From: Rhizobiaceae bacterium | GTDB lineage: Bacteria > Pseudomonadota > Alphaproteobacteria > Rhizobiales > Rhizobiaceae | Reading direction: 5' to 3' | DNA length: 64,000 bases | NCBI GenBank assembly: GCA_019635775.1 | Contig: JAHBYU010000019.1 | Coordinates: 1-64,000 of the forward strand | In this document: piece by piece, positions 18,978 through 27,695 of the stretch | How the letters are laid out: the number at the start of each line of letters is the position of its first letter | How positions within the stretch are numbered: the stretch's first letter is position 1 | The notes under the pieces: generated by a model | The model's input: the letters and a program-made list of their open reading frames with translations, nothing else | What the model was told of the DNA's origin: nothing | The model's database searches: none | Position numbers and translations under genes: made by a program

Positions 18978-20147
18978 ATGGCAACTCGGGCATTCACTTT
19001 CGTCATCGGGCTGATGATGGTGTTCGCGTCCAGCGCCGGCGACCGTGCACTGGCCCAGTCCCAGTTGTTCGAAACGCGCGCCAAACAGGCCGTGATGATC
19101 GATGCGGAAACCGGCACGATTCTCTATTCCAAGGATGGAGACAAGCTCATTCCGCCGGCATCGCTTGCCAAGCTGATGACGGTGGAGGTCATCTTTCATG
19201 CGCTCAAGGTCGGCCGTCTGACGATGGATGACAAGTTTGCAGTGAGCAAGAACGCATGGACGAAGGGCGGAGCTAAGTCCGGCGGTTCGACCATGTTCGC
19301 CAAGGTGAATTCCGAGATCCGCGTGGAAGATCTGATCAAGGGCGTGATCGTGCAATCGGCAAACGACGCCTGCATCACGCTGGCGGAAGGTCTGGCGGGA
19401 ACAGAAGAAAATTTTGCGGCTCTGATGACCGAACGCGCTCGGCAAATCGGACTCACCAAATCGGTGTTCAAGAACTCCAACGGACTGCCGGCTGAGGGGC
19501 AACTCGTCACGATGAACGAATTGGCTCGGCTGGGGCAGCACATCTGGCGCGAGTACCCGGATTATTATCGGTTCTACAGCATTCGTGAATTCACCTGGAA
19601 CAAGATCACCCAACCGAATCGCAATCCGTTGCTGGGCATGGATATCGGCGCTGACGGGATGAAGACCGGGTACACCGATGCATCAGGCTACGCGATCGTT
19701 GGCTCGGTCGAGCGGGACGGGCATCGTGTTTTCGCTGCCATGAGCGGAATGCAGAGCGAACAGGAGCGTGCGGAAGAATCGCGCAAGCTTCTTGAGTGGG
19801 GCTTGCGGGCCTTCGAAAAGACCGCACTCTTCGACGCGGACGAAATCATCGGCGAGGCACAGGTTTTCGGCGGGGCAAAGTCCGGCGTGGCGGTGAAGGC
19901 AAAAGGCCCGATCAGCATCTTCCTCCCGTTGACAAATACGGATCGGCTGGTGGCGCGCATCGTCTACAGGGGCCCGTTGGCCGCGCCCGTACGCGAAGGA
20001 ACGCAGGTGGGGATGCTAAAGGTCTGGATTGGCGACAATCTCAGTCAGGAAACTCCGCTCTACGCCGCCGAGACGGTCGAGCTTGGAACGCTCCAACAGC
20101 GTGCTCTGGATGCAGTTGGCGAATTGATGGTTGGCTGGCTGCGCTGA
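18978..20147 (+). CDS. dacC: D-alanyl-D-alanine carboxypeptidase
   Basis: This penicillin-binding protein trims the terminal D-Ala from peptidoglycan stem peptides in the periplasm. From the ATG at 18978 it has 389 residues with a signal peptide ending ALA-Q near residue 27. The three catalytic motifs are present: SLAK at 62-65, SAN at 127-129 and KTG at 229-231. A C-terminal beta domain follows from about residue 285. A GTG at 18924 would put 18 extra residues before the signal and is less likely. The DacA/C/F subgroup cannot be settled. Confidence 0.92.
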   Translation: MATRAFTFVIGLMMVFASSAGDRALAQSQLFETRAKQAVMIDAETGTILYSKDGDKLIPPASLAKLMTVEVIFHALKVGRLTMDDKFAVSKNAWTKGGAKSGGSTMFAKVNSEIRVEDLIKGVIVQSANDACITLAEGLAGTEENFAALMTERARQIGLTKSVFKNSNGLPAEGQLVTMNELARLGQHIWREYPDYYRFYSIREFTWNKITQPNRNPLLGMDIGADGMKTGYTDASGYAIVGSVERDGHRVFAAMSGMQSEQERAEESRKLLEWGLRAFEKTALFDADEIIGEAQVFGGAKSGVAVKAKGPISIFLPLTNTDRLVARIVYRGPLAAPVREGTQVGMLKVWIGDNLSQETPLYAAETVELGTLQQRALDAVGELMVGWLR

Positions 20148-20258
20148 GAGGCGATCACCATGTCGTCTCCTGCAGAATCGATTTCATCCGGACTGGCATT
20201 GCTCTAAATACCGTCAGGTCGCGGTCGGCTCGCGGACCCGGAAATGGAATGACGGATT

Positions 20259-20921
20259 TTGAAGCGCGGTTTTTTCATAACATTCGAGGGCGGGGAGGGA
20301 GCCGGCAAGTCGACCCAGATCGACCGGCTCGCGTATAAGCTTCGCGACAATCGTTATGCGGTCACTGTGACGAGAGAGCCGGGAGGTTCAGCGGGCGCGG
20401 AGGCAATCCGTCATGTGATCCTTTCTGGCGCGGCCGAGCCATTCGGACCGACCATGGAGGCGTTGCTGTTTGCAGCCGCAAGGTCCGATCACATCGAGCA
20501 GTTGATCCGACCCGCGCTCAAGCGCGGCAAGGTCGTGCTGTGCGATCGCTTTGTCGATTCCTGGCGCGTCTACCAGGACGACGTCGATCCCGCCTTGATG
20601 CTCGAGATTGAGCGGGTGTCGCTTAACGGCGTCATGCCGGACCTGACGCTGATTTTCGATCTGGATCCGGAGGAGGGGCTTCGGCGCGCAGCTGCCCGTC
20701 GGGGAAAAGATGCTGCTGACCGTTTTGAAAGGGAGACTCTTGCCATTCACAGACGCCGCCGCAAAGCCTTTCTCGATATAGCATTGAAGGAGCCCAGGCG
20801 TTGTGTGGTGATCGATGCGTCGCTGGCTCCTGAGGTTGTCGAGGAAGCGGTGACGCACGCGGTCTTCGCTGCGCTTCCGGAAAGGGGGCTGGCTGGACGG
20901 CATGCGGAGCAGGGGGCTTGA
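20259..20921 (+). CDS. tmk: Thymidylate kinase
   Basis: Thymidylate kinase phosphorylates dTMP to dTDP. The 220-residue product begins [20 protein letters not shown]; the P-loop GGEGAGKST is at residues 11-19, the DR(F) motif CDRFVDSW near 92, and a lid region with Arg-rich [14 protein letters not shown] near 147. The start is TTG at 20259. Its TGA lies just before and partly within a possible start of the next gene, so tmk and holB are translated as a pair. Confidence 0.95.
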   Translation: MKRGFFITFEGGEGAGKSTQIDRLAYKLRDNRYAVTVTREPGGSAGAEAIRHVILSGAAEPFGPTMEALLFAAARSDHIEQLIRPALKRGKVVLCDRFVDSWRVYQDDVDPALMLEIERVSLNGVMPDLTLIFDLDPEEGLRRAAARRGKDAADRFERETLAIHRRRRKAFLDIALKEPRRCVVIDASLAPEVVEEAVTHAVFAALPERGLAGRHAEQGA

Positions 20922-20923
20922 GC

Positions 20924-21976
20924 ATGTTCGAACGCATGGCGCCGGAGCAGCATGACACATTGGATGGCGTACCGGAGCCGGCAGAGAACCCTTATTTTTT
21001 CGGGCATGATGATCCGGCGAGTATGCTGGTTTCCAGCTACCGTGCAGGCAAATTGCCACATGCCCTTCTCTTTGCCGGCCCGGTGGGCGTTGGCAAGGCG
21101 ACCCTTGCTTTCCATTTCGCATATCATCTGCTGCAGCATCCGGACGGGAGCACTGCGCCGGAGAAGCTGGCGATACCGGATGTCTCGTCCAGCCTGTTTC
21201 GGCAGATCGCCATCGGCTCGCATCCGGCGATCCTTCATCTGACGCGTCCTGCAAACGAAAAATCGCAGAGCTTCAAGACCGTCGTGACCGTCGACGAGAT
21301 TCGGCGGGTGAACCGCTTCCTCTCCATGACATCGCACAACGGTGGCTACCGGATAGTGATCGTCGATCCTGCCGACGACATGAATACGAACGCTGCCAAT
21401 GCACTGTTGAAAAGCCTGGAAGAGCCGCCGGCGCGCACGGTCTTCATCCTGATCACGCATTCTCCCGGGCGCTTGTTGCCAACCATCCGCTCGCGTTGCC
21501 AAGTGATCCGTTTCACACCGCTTGGCAGCCAGGCCCTGTTCTCGGCCTTGTCGCAATTCGAAATCCCTCAGCCGGTTGACGAGGCGTCGCGACAGGCCTT
21601 GGCCGAGCGCTCCGGCGGTAGCGTGCGTATGGCGATCCTGCTCACCCAGTATGGCGGGCTGGAGATTGCTGAAGCGATGGACGCTATCGTCCGTTCTCGA
21701 AGCCTGGACGTCGCCGGGGCACATCGCGTTGCCGAAGCCGTGAGCGCGCGCGACGGTCCGATCCGTTTCGAGATGTTCAATCGGCGGGTGCTTGATCTTT
21801 TTGCTGACGCCGCCGCTGAAGCTGCCTTACGGGGCGACACGCAGTTGGCTAACCGGTTGTCGCAGGGGTGGGCCGACTCGCGTGTTGCGATCGAAGAGGC
21901 GCAGACGTATAACCTCGACCGCAAACAGCACGCGTTGAACATGATCGTCAGGCTGCAAGACTCGTTCCGAATGTGA
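20924..21976 (+). CDS. holB: DNA polymerase III subunit delta prime
   Basis: Delta prime is part of the clamp loader. The 350-residue product from the ATG at 20924 has the P-loop-like GPVGVGKATL near residue 52, the sensor region IVDPADDMNTNAANALLKSLEEPP and the SRC motif (TIRSRCQVIRF). The four-cysteine zinc module found in some homologues is not seen between the Walker motifs, typical for alphaproteobacteria. A TTG at 20918 overlapping the tmk stop is an alternative start. AGGGGG serves as ribosome-binding site. Confidence 0.93.
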   Translation: MFERMAPEQHDTLDGVPEPAENPYFFGHDDPASMLVSSYRAGKLPHALLFAGPVGVGKATLAFHFAYHLLQHPDGSTAPEKLAIPDVSSSLFRQIAIGSHPAILHLTRPANEKSQSFKTVVTVDEIRRVNRFLSMTSHNGGYRIVIVDPADDMNTNAANALLKSLEEPPARTVFILITHSPGRLLPTIRSRCQVIRFTPLGSQALFSALSQFEIPQPVDEASRQALAERSGGSVRMAILLTQYGGLEIAEAMDAIVRSRSLDVAGAHRVAEAVSARDGPIRFEMFNRRVLDLFADAAAEAALRGDTQLANRLSQGWADSRVAIEEAQTYNLDRKQHALNMIVRLQDSFRM

Positions 21977-22061
21977 TAGCGCGCCTTGAGCCGGGTGGTT
22001 TTGCCCATCCCGATGCGCTATCTCCGCGAAATCTTGTCTCTGCTTTTGAACGGCGTCTTTC

Positions 22062-23609
22062 ATGTCACGCGAAAAATTCTACATCACCACTCCGATCTTC
22101 TATCCCAATGGCAAGCCCCATATCGGCCACGCCTACACGGTTATCGCCAGTGATGCGCTGGCCAGGTTCCAGCGCCATGACGGCAAGGATGTCTTCTTCC
22201 TGTCGGGAACCGACGAGCACGGATTGAAGATGCAGCAGACCGCCGACAAGGAAGGGATCGCGCCGAAGGAACTCGCTGATCGCAATTCAGCGATTTTCCG
22301 CGACATGGAAGCAGCTCTGGGCGCTTCCAACGACGATTTCATCCGCACCACCGAGGAACGCCACTACAAGTCCTGTCAGGCGATCTGGGAGCGCATGGCG
22401 GCCAACGGAGACATCTACCTCGATCGATACAGCGGCTGGTATTCGGTGCGGCAGGAGGCTTATTTCGACGAGAAGGAAACGACGGTCGGCGATGACGGAA
22501 TTCGTCGCGAGCCCTTGGGATCTCCTGTCGAATGGAACGAGGAAGAGAGTTACTTCTTCAGGCTTTCGGCCTATCAGGACAAGCTCCTCACACTCTACGA
22601 AAGCAATCCGGACTTTATCGGCCCTGCCGAGCGCCGCAACGAGGTGATGAGCTTCGTCAAATCGGGCCTGCAGGACCTTTCTGTCTCTCGCACCACATTC
22701 AACTGGGGCGTACCTGTTCCCGGCGATCCCAAGCACGTGATGTATGTCTGGGTCGACGCGCTGACCAACTACATCACAGCCGCGGGATACCCGGATACAA
22801 GCGCCGAAAAGTGGAGCTACTGGCCTGCCACGCATATTATTGGCAAGGACATCGTGCGCTTCCATGCCGTCTACTGGCCGGCGTTTCTGATGTCGGCGGG
22901 CATTCAATTGCCCAAGCGCGTGTACGCGCACGGCTTTCTGTTCAACCGCGGCGAGAAGATGTCCAAGTCGGTAGGCAACGTGGTCGACCCGTTTGCTCTT
23001 GTCGACCATTACGGCCTTGACCAGGTTCGGTACTTCTTTCTGCGCGAGGTGCCCTTCGGCCAGGACGGCAGCTACAGCCACGAGGCAATCGTCAACCGAA
23101 CGAACGCCGACCTCGCAAATGACCTTGGAAATCTGGCGCAGCGTTCGCTCTCCATGATCGCGAAGAACTGCGGCGGGCTGGTCCCAATCAGGGGCGTACT
23201 GGCCGACGCTGACACGGCAATCCTGCGGCAGGCGACTGACGCGCTGGCGACGGCGCGCAAGGCGATGGGCGAGCAGGCCATTCATCAGGCGCTTGCTGCG
23301 ATCTTCGCCGTCGTGGCGGAAGCAAACCGCTACTTCGCAGGCCAGGAACCCTGGGCGCTGAAAAAAAGCGATCCTGCGCGGATGGAAACGGTCCTCTGGA
23401 CCACGGCCGAGGTGTTGCGTAGGGTTGGAATCCTGTGCCAGCCGTACATTCCCACATCGGCAGCCAAACTCCTGGATCTGCTGGCTGTCGGCGCGGCAGA
23501 ACGCAGCTTTGCGCATCTCGACGACGGCTACGGGCTCGTTTCCGGCTCCGCGCTACCTGCACCGTTGCCGGTATTCCCGCGCTATGTCGAGCAGGCCGAG
23601 GAAGGTTGA
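22062..23609 (+). CDS. metG: Methionyl-tRNA synthetase
   Basis: MetRS charges tRNA-Met. The 515-residue product has the HIGH motif (KPHIGHAYT, residues 20-23) and KMSKS ([10 protein letters not shown], near residue 300), plus the anticodon-binding helical domain. The usual zinc-knuckle cysteines and the C-terminal tRNA-binding extension are absent, so it is the short form common in alphaproteobacteria. The TGA overlaps the tatD ATG by one base. Confidence 0.97.
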   Translation: MSREKFYITTPIFYPNGKPHIGHAYTVIASDALARFQRHDGKDVFFLSGTDEHGLKMQQTADKEGIAPKELADRNSAIFRDMEAALGASNDDFIRTTEERHYKSCQAIWERMAANGDIYLDRYSGWYSVRQEAYFDEKETTVGDDGIRREPLGSPVEWNEEESYFFRLSAYQDKLLTLYESNPDFIGPAERRNEVMSFVKSGLQDLSVSRTTFNWGVPVPGDPKHVMYVWVDALTNYITAAGYPDTSAEKWSYWPATHIIGKDIVRFHAVYWPAFLMSAGIQLPKRVYAHGFLFNRGEKMSKSVGNVVDPFALVDHYGLDQVRYFFLREVPFGQDGSYSHEAIVNRTNADLANDLGNLAQRSLSMIAKNCGGLVPIRGVLADADTAILRQATDALATARKAMGEQAIHQALAAIFAVVAEANRYFAGQEPWALKKSDPARMETVLWTTAEVLRRVGILCQPYIPTSAAKLLDLLAVGAAERSFAHLDDGYGLVSGSALPAPLPVFPRYVEQAEEG

Positions 23610-24412
23610 TGACGGCCACGCTCATCGACAGCCACTGCCATCTCGACTTTCCCGATTTCGCGCAGGAACGTGCAGCGGTAGTCGAGCGTGCAGTTGCAGC
23701 GGGTGTGAGCCACATGGTCACGATCTGCACAAGAGTCAGGCGCTTTGGGGAGGTGCTGTCGATCGCTGAGGAGTTCGATAACGTCTTTTGTTCCGTCGGC
23801 ACCCATCCGCACAATGCTGCCGAAGAACTCGACGTGAGCGCCGACGATCTCGTTCGTCTGTCGGCGCACCCGAAGGTCGTTGCCATCGGCGAGGCTGGTC
23901 TTGACTATCACTACGACAAGTCGCCACGCGCAGCACAGATGGACGGCTTCCGCACACATATCGACGCTGCCCGACGCACCGGTCTTCCTCTCGTCATCCA
24001 CGCCCGTGCCGCCGATGACGACATCGCGATGGTTCTGGAGGAGGAAAGCGGGAAGGGCGCCTTCCCGTTCGTCCTGCACTGCTTTTCTTCCGGCAAGGAG
24101 CTAGCGCGTGTCGGGGTCAGGCTCGGGGGCTATGTGTCCTTTTCGGGCATTCTGACGTTCAAGAACTCGTCAGACATCCGCTCGATCGCAGCAGACGTTC
24201 CTGCCGACAGGCTGCTGGTTGAAACGGATGCGCCATACCTTGCGCCGGTGCCCTTGCGTGGCAAGCGCAACGAGCCATCCTACGTGGTCAATACGGCAAA
24301 TGTTCTGGCTGAGGTAATTGGCGTAACTGTTTATGAAATAAAAGAAATTACAACGGGAAACTTTTTGCGCCTGTTTGCGAAGGCATCTCGTTCCATAGAA
24401 CTGGGCGTTTGA
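23609..24412 (+). CDS. tatD: TatD family metal-dependent hydrolase
   Basis: TatD-type enzymes are metal-dependent DNases/hydrolases of the TIM-barrel amidohydrolase class. From the ATG at 23609 the protein has 267 residues, with the HxH motif (IDSHCHLDFP, H9 and H11), GLDYHYDKSP near residue 93, PLVIHARAADDD near 128 and LVETDAPYLAPVP near 204. The genes metG-tatD-MBL are head to tail with overlaps, a frequent arrangement in Rhizobiales. An in-frame extension upstream lies inside metG and is not used. Confidence 0.93.
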   Translation: MTATLIDSHCHLDFPDFAQERAAVVERAVAAGVSHMVTICTRVRRFGEVLSIAEEFDNVFCSVGTHPHNAAEELDVSADDLVRLSAHPKVVAIGEAGLDYHYDKSPRAAQMDGFRTHIDAARRTGLPLVIHARAADDDIAMVLEEESGKGAFPFVLHCFSSGKELARVGVRLGGYVSFSGILTFKNSSDIRSIAADVPADRLLVETDAPYLAPVPLRGKRNEPSYVVNTANVLAEVIGVTVYEIKEITTGNFLRLFAKASRSIELGV

Positions 24413-24414
24413 TC

Positions 24415-25227
24415 ATGCCGGGCGACGTCCTGCGCCTAACCGTACTTGGCTGTGGCTCGTCGCCGGGTGTTCCGCGCATCATAGGCGACTGGGGCCAGTG
24501 CGATCCGGCCAATCCCAGGAACCGAAGAACCAGGGCGGCCGCCATGCTGGAGCGGATTGCGCCGGACGGTCGTACCACTCGCGTAGTCGTGGATACGGGA
24601 CCGGACTTCCGCGCGCAGATGCTGGCCGCAGGCGTGGATCGGATTGACGCGGTTGCCTACACGCACCCGCACGCGGACCACATACATGGCATCGATGATC
24701 TTCGCGGCTACTGGCTTCAACAGCGCGACCTGATCGATGTCTATGCCGATGCGCCCACGCTGACGCGGCTCAGGCAGGCCTTTGGCTATTGTTTCGAGAC
24801 GCCTCCCGGCGGAAGCTATCCACCCATTGTCCGTGCACGGTTCATTGACGCACCGGCGCCGTTCACGGTGGAAGGAGAGGGCGGTCCCCTCACCCTTGAG
24901 CCCTTGCCGCAGGTGCATGGCGACATCGTCTCGCTAGGCTTTCGCGTCGGCCGAATGGCATATTGCCCGGATGTAAGCGATTTCCCTGCGGCCACCGTCG
25001 ACCGGTTGGTGGGGCTCGATCTGCTTGTCATCGACGCTCTGCAGTACACCACGCATCCGAGTCATTTTTCGCTGGGCGAAGCGCTGGACTGGATCGGCCG
25101 TGTAAAACCCGGTCGTGCCATTCTCACGCATATGCATACGCCTCTGGACTATTCGACCGTTGCCGCCGAGACACCGGATCACGTGGAGCCGGCCTATGAC
25201 GGCATGGCAATCGAGATCCCGATCTGA
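24415..25227 (+). CDS. MBL-fold metallo-hydrolase (PhnP-like)
   Basis: The 270-residue product from the ATG at 24415 has the metallo-beta-lactamase motif THPHADHIHG (H84, H86, D88, H89), a further His in PQVHGDIVSLGF, and DALQYTTHPSHFS with HTHMHTPLDY near the end. Together these place it in the group around PhnP and related phosphodiesterases. The role here is not shown, since no phn genes are near. A TTG at 24409, overlapping the tatD stop, is an alternative start. It is the last gene of the run that starts at rlpA. Confidence 0.88.
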   Translation: MPGDVLRLTVLGCGSSPGVPRIIGDWGQCDPANPRNRRTRAAAMLERIAPDGRTTRVVVDTGPDFRAQMLAAGVDRIDAVAYTHPHADHIHGIDDLRGYWLQQRDLIDVYADAPTLTRLRQAFGYCFETPPGGSYPPIVRARFIDAPAPFTVEGEGGPLTLEPLPQVHGDIVSLGFRVGRMAYCPDVSDFPAATVDRLVGLDLLVIDALQYTTHPSHFSLGEALDWIGRVKPGRAILTHMHTPLDYSTVAAETPDHVEPAYDGMAIEIPI

Positions 25228-25421
25228 TGCGCCATTCGGTGCTCGTTGCGTCTTTCAGTTCTTGGTTCCCATGCCACACAAGAAAGTTCCATAATATATC
25301 TTATGCGACCATTGCGTGTGTCTGGTTGACCTCCCGATGGTACACTCTACTTGACGCCAAGCGGCAGCGCTTGTAGGCCCCTAGCGCCTCCCGCGGCCGA
25401 CTTTTCGAGGCTAAGGACTTC

Positions 25422-26099
25422 ATGGAAATCTTTTCTGCTGCCGGATTTGCGGCACTCTTGCAGGTCATTGCAATCGACCTCGTGTTGGCCGGTGACAATG
25501 CCATTGTCATCGGGTTGGCTGCAGCCGGGCTTCCGGCCGATCAGCGAAAGAAAGCGATCATTGTCGGTATCGCCGTCGCGACGGTGATGCGGATCGGCTT
25601 CGCCTTGATCACCCAGCAGCTGTTGCAGGTCGGACCGATCCTGCTTATCGGCGGTGGCGCACTCTTGCTTTACGTCTGTTGGAAGATGTGGCGGGAGTTG
25701 CGCGGGTCGCATCATGAGGCTCACGTTGCCGAAGACGCGCTGGATTACTCCGAGGCTGGCAATTCGGTCCCGGTTGCGAAGGCGCCCAGAAAGACATTTG
25801 CACAGGCCGCGTGGCAGATCGTAATCGCCGATGTCTCCATGTCGCTGGACAACGTTCTTGCCGTTGCCGGTGCGGCAATGGATCATCCGACCGTCCTGAT
25901 CATTGGCCTCGCGCTGTCGATTGCCTTGATGGGCTTTGCGGCCAGCTTCATCGCCCGATTGCTGCACAAGCATCGCTGGATCGCCTACATCGGTCTTTTG
26001 GTGATCCTCTACGTGGCTATCGAGATGACGCTGAAGGGAATGCACGGCCAATGGCCCGAGCATTTTGCGTTCCTCGATTTCTGGTTTGGCGGCAAATAG
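25422..26099 (+). CDS. TerC family integral membrane protein
   Basis: The 225-residue protein has about seven hydrophobic segments and the two internally repeated acidic motifs typical of TerC/YjbE proteins: IAIDLVLAGDNAIVIG near residue 18 and IADVSMSLDNVLAVAG near 137. Family members are linked to tellurite resistance, metal export (manganese) and membrane-surface complexes. A His-rich linker (GSHHEAHVAED) joins the halves. It is followed by the small-peptide locus, but the 181-base gap argues that this may only be chance. Confidence 0.85.
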   Translation: MEIFSAAGFAALLQVIAIDLVLAGDNAIVIGLAAAGLPADQRKKAIIVGIAVATVMRIGFALITQQLLQVGPILLIGGGALLLYVCWKMWRELRGSHHEAHVAEDALDYSEAGNSVPVAKAPRKTFAQAAWQIVIADVSMSLDNVLAVAGAAMDHPTVLIIGLALSIALMGFAASFIARLLHKHRWIAYIGLLVILYVAIEMTLKGMHGQWPEHFAFLDFWFGGK

Positions 26100-26280
26100 T
26101 CGCGTGGCGCTATCCAAGCTAGGAATATTTGCGGTCGCCCCATCGTTCACCACAGAAGAAAGCTTAGCCCGCACGGTGTTTGGTCCCAACGCGTGCACGC
26201 GGGACTTTACCTATTCCATTGCATCCTGTTTCAAGCTACTTTTTCTTCGGGCTTGGGGCCTCAAGCAAATGAGAGGTAAG

Positions 26281-26409
26281 ATGAAAAAGCCTTACGACGT
26301 CCCCACGCTTGTGAAGAGATCCGTTCTTCCCGTGGTCACCGCGGGATCGATTGGCTCGGGTCCGCCTTCCCCGCCAAGTGCGCCTCCATCTCCGCAGGCT
26401 CCCGGCTAA
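26281..26409 (+). CDS. Putative RiPP precursor peptide A
   Basis: A 42-residue peptide starts at the ATG at 26281 with AGAGG just before it. The first part reads MKKPYDVPTLVKRSVLPVVT; its Y-x-x-P-x-L motif (Tyr5, Pro8, Leu10) and Thr20 resemble the leaders of lasso-family precursors. The rest, from about residue 22, is Gly/Pro/Ser-rich (GSGPPSPPSAPPSPQAPG). It contains no Cys and no acidic residue after Asp6, which excludes a normal lasso ring and lanthionines. The following genes encode a sulfotransferase and a DUF6065 protein. That it is modified is inference. Confidence 0.65.
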   Translation: MKKPYDVPTLVKRSVLPVVTAGSIGSGPPSPPSAPPSPQAPG

Positions 26410-26651
26410 GCTTCGTTTCGATCGCGTTGCCTGAATGTCCTGAAACGGAAAGGCGGGCGTATGTCCGGTTCCGTTGTCTTGGGTGCACCACTCGCGGTGG
26501 GCCTGACGGAGTCTGTCTCGCCGGATTCGTGAATATCCGGGCGCAGGATAACGCGAAGACCCTAGGAAATTCTGAGACTTAAGCGCTTCCAATGTCTCTA
26601 TTTTCAGGCTAGTTTTCTTATTGGGCTTGGGCGCGAGAAATGAGAGGTAAG

Positions 26652-26768
26652 ATGAAAAAGACTTATGAGACGCCCACGCTGGTTAAGCGGTCTGTTCTGC
26701 CGGCGATCACATCACAATCGATTGGGTCAGCTCCCCCCTCGCCGCCGTCTCCCCCGTCGGTTCCCTGA
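26652..26768 (+). CDS. Putative RiPP precursor peptide B
   Basis: This is the 38-residue paralogue of peptide A. It begins MKKTYETPTLVKRSVLPAIT, with the same Tyr5-Pro8-Leu10 motif and Thr20, then SQSIGSAPPSPPSPPSVP. Leader identity is high; the tail keeps PPSPPS but differs in length and end. Again there is no Cys, and no Asp/Glu after residue 6. The ribosome-binding site is identical to that of peptide A. It ends 136 bases before the sulfotransferase gene, same strand. Confidence 0.65.
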   Translation: MKKTYETPTLVKRSVLPAITSQSIGSAPPSPPSPPSVP

Positions 26769-26904
26769 GTTTCATATAGTCAATATTGTCTCGATTGTCG
26801 CCTTCACAGATGCGGGTGGGCGGCAATCGGGCTAGCTATCTTAACCTGCTTGTAGATCGTCGCATTGGCCGCATTGCCAGCGTGTCGAGTTTTTTGGAAA
26901 ATGA

Positions 26905-27678
26905 ATGGGTCTCAAAACCTGGCTGGGATTGAAGCAGCGGCGCGCCACTACGCCGCCAAAGTCACGGATTTTCTTCCTTCACATGCCAAAGACGGGAGGC
27001 GTATCGCTCTCCTCAGCGCTGGCTGAGGCCTATCCTTACTGGGCGGTGTTGCCGGACCCTTGCATGTGTGCCCGCAACGATGGGCACTACCCTCCTCTCG
27101 ACGTCGTCATCGACGCTATGAAGTTCAGACCCGAACGCATACACTACATTTGGGGCCATTTTCACATGAGTTGCGCGGGTCTGTTAGGCCCGGACGCAAA
27201 GACGGTTGTGGCCCTCCGTGACCCCGTCGAACGCATGATATCGTACTACCGTTACTGGTATCAGCGGCAGAACCTTACGCTGCAGTCATTTGAAGAAAAG
27301 TTCCGTGCAAACGGTTTCAAGCTCAGCTACGACAACGAGATGTGCCGCAGGCTTGCCGGAACGTTCGACTACTCATCTTCCCAAGATGCCGATCAGCGCC
27401 TCCATGCCATGTTTCGATCGCCGATTTCCGACCCTGTCAAATTGCTCGACGAAGCACGACGCGCACTCGATAAATGCGATTTCGTCGGCACAATGGACAC
27501 GCTTCCAAAGCTGGTGAGTCGCCTTTCTATGGAACTGGAGCGCAAGATCAAACTGCGGCATCACAACAAGTCGACCGCCCCGGACGAAATCGCAGCCATG
27601 GTCAGGGAACATGTCGAACGCGAGAACAAGCTCGATATAGCACTCTACGAGCACGCGAGGGCCATCGCAGCAGGATAG
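26905..27678 (+). CDS. Sulfotransferase family protein
   Basis: The 257-residue cytosolic protein has the 5'-phosphosulfate loop FLHMPKTGGVSLSSAL (about residues 24-39) and the 3'-phosphate-binding segment VALRDPVERMISYYRYW (102-118), as in the heparan-sulfate 2-O-sulfotransferase-like (sulfotransferase 2) group. It should move sulfate from PAPS to a hydroxyl or amine. It follows the two small peptide genes and lies 17 bases before the DUF6065 gene, so these two are likely co-transcribed. The substrate is unknown; a peptide or a surface sugar are both possible. Confidence 0.82.
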   Translation: MGLKTWLGLKQRRATTPPKSRIFFLHMPKTGGVSLSSALAEAYPYWAVLPDPCMCARNDGHYPPLDVVIDAMKFRPERIHYIWGHFHMSCAGLLGPDAKTVVALRDPVERMISYYRYWYQRQNLTLQSFEEKFRANGFKLSYDNEMCRRLAGTFDYSSSQDADQRLHAMFRSPISDPVKLLDEARRALDKCDFVGTMDTLPKLVSRLSMELERKIKLRHHNKSTAPDEIAAMVREHVERENKLDIALYEHARAIAAG

Positions 27679-27695
27679 TTTGCCGGAGCAGCGTG

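Larger units (their letters stand above)
26225..26768 (+). repeat. Tandem duplication of a peptide gene with its upstream region
   Basis: Two copies of one unit are visible. Upstream stretches 26225-26280 and 26596-26651 align closely, sharing TTTTCTT, GGGCTTGGG and the identical end ATGAGAGGTAAG. Each leads into a small coding sequence with 19 identical residues in the first 27. Start codons are 371 bases apart. The shared 5' part means that the whole gene, not only the coding part, was copied. Confidence 0.75.

Noticed and set aside
26191-26200. Palindrome GCGTGCACGC before the first peptide gene as an operator
   Set aside because: A single ten-base palindrome in GC-rich DNA is expected by chance and is not repeated before the second copy.
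26281-26768. Classical lasso peptide gene cluster
   Set aside because: The cores lack the acidic ring residue, and no asparagine-synthase-like cyclase or transglutaminase-like protease is nearby.
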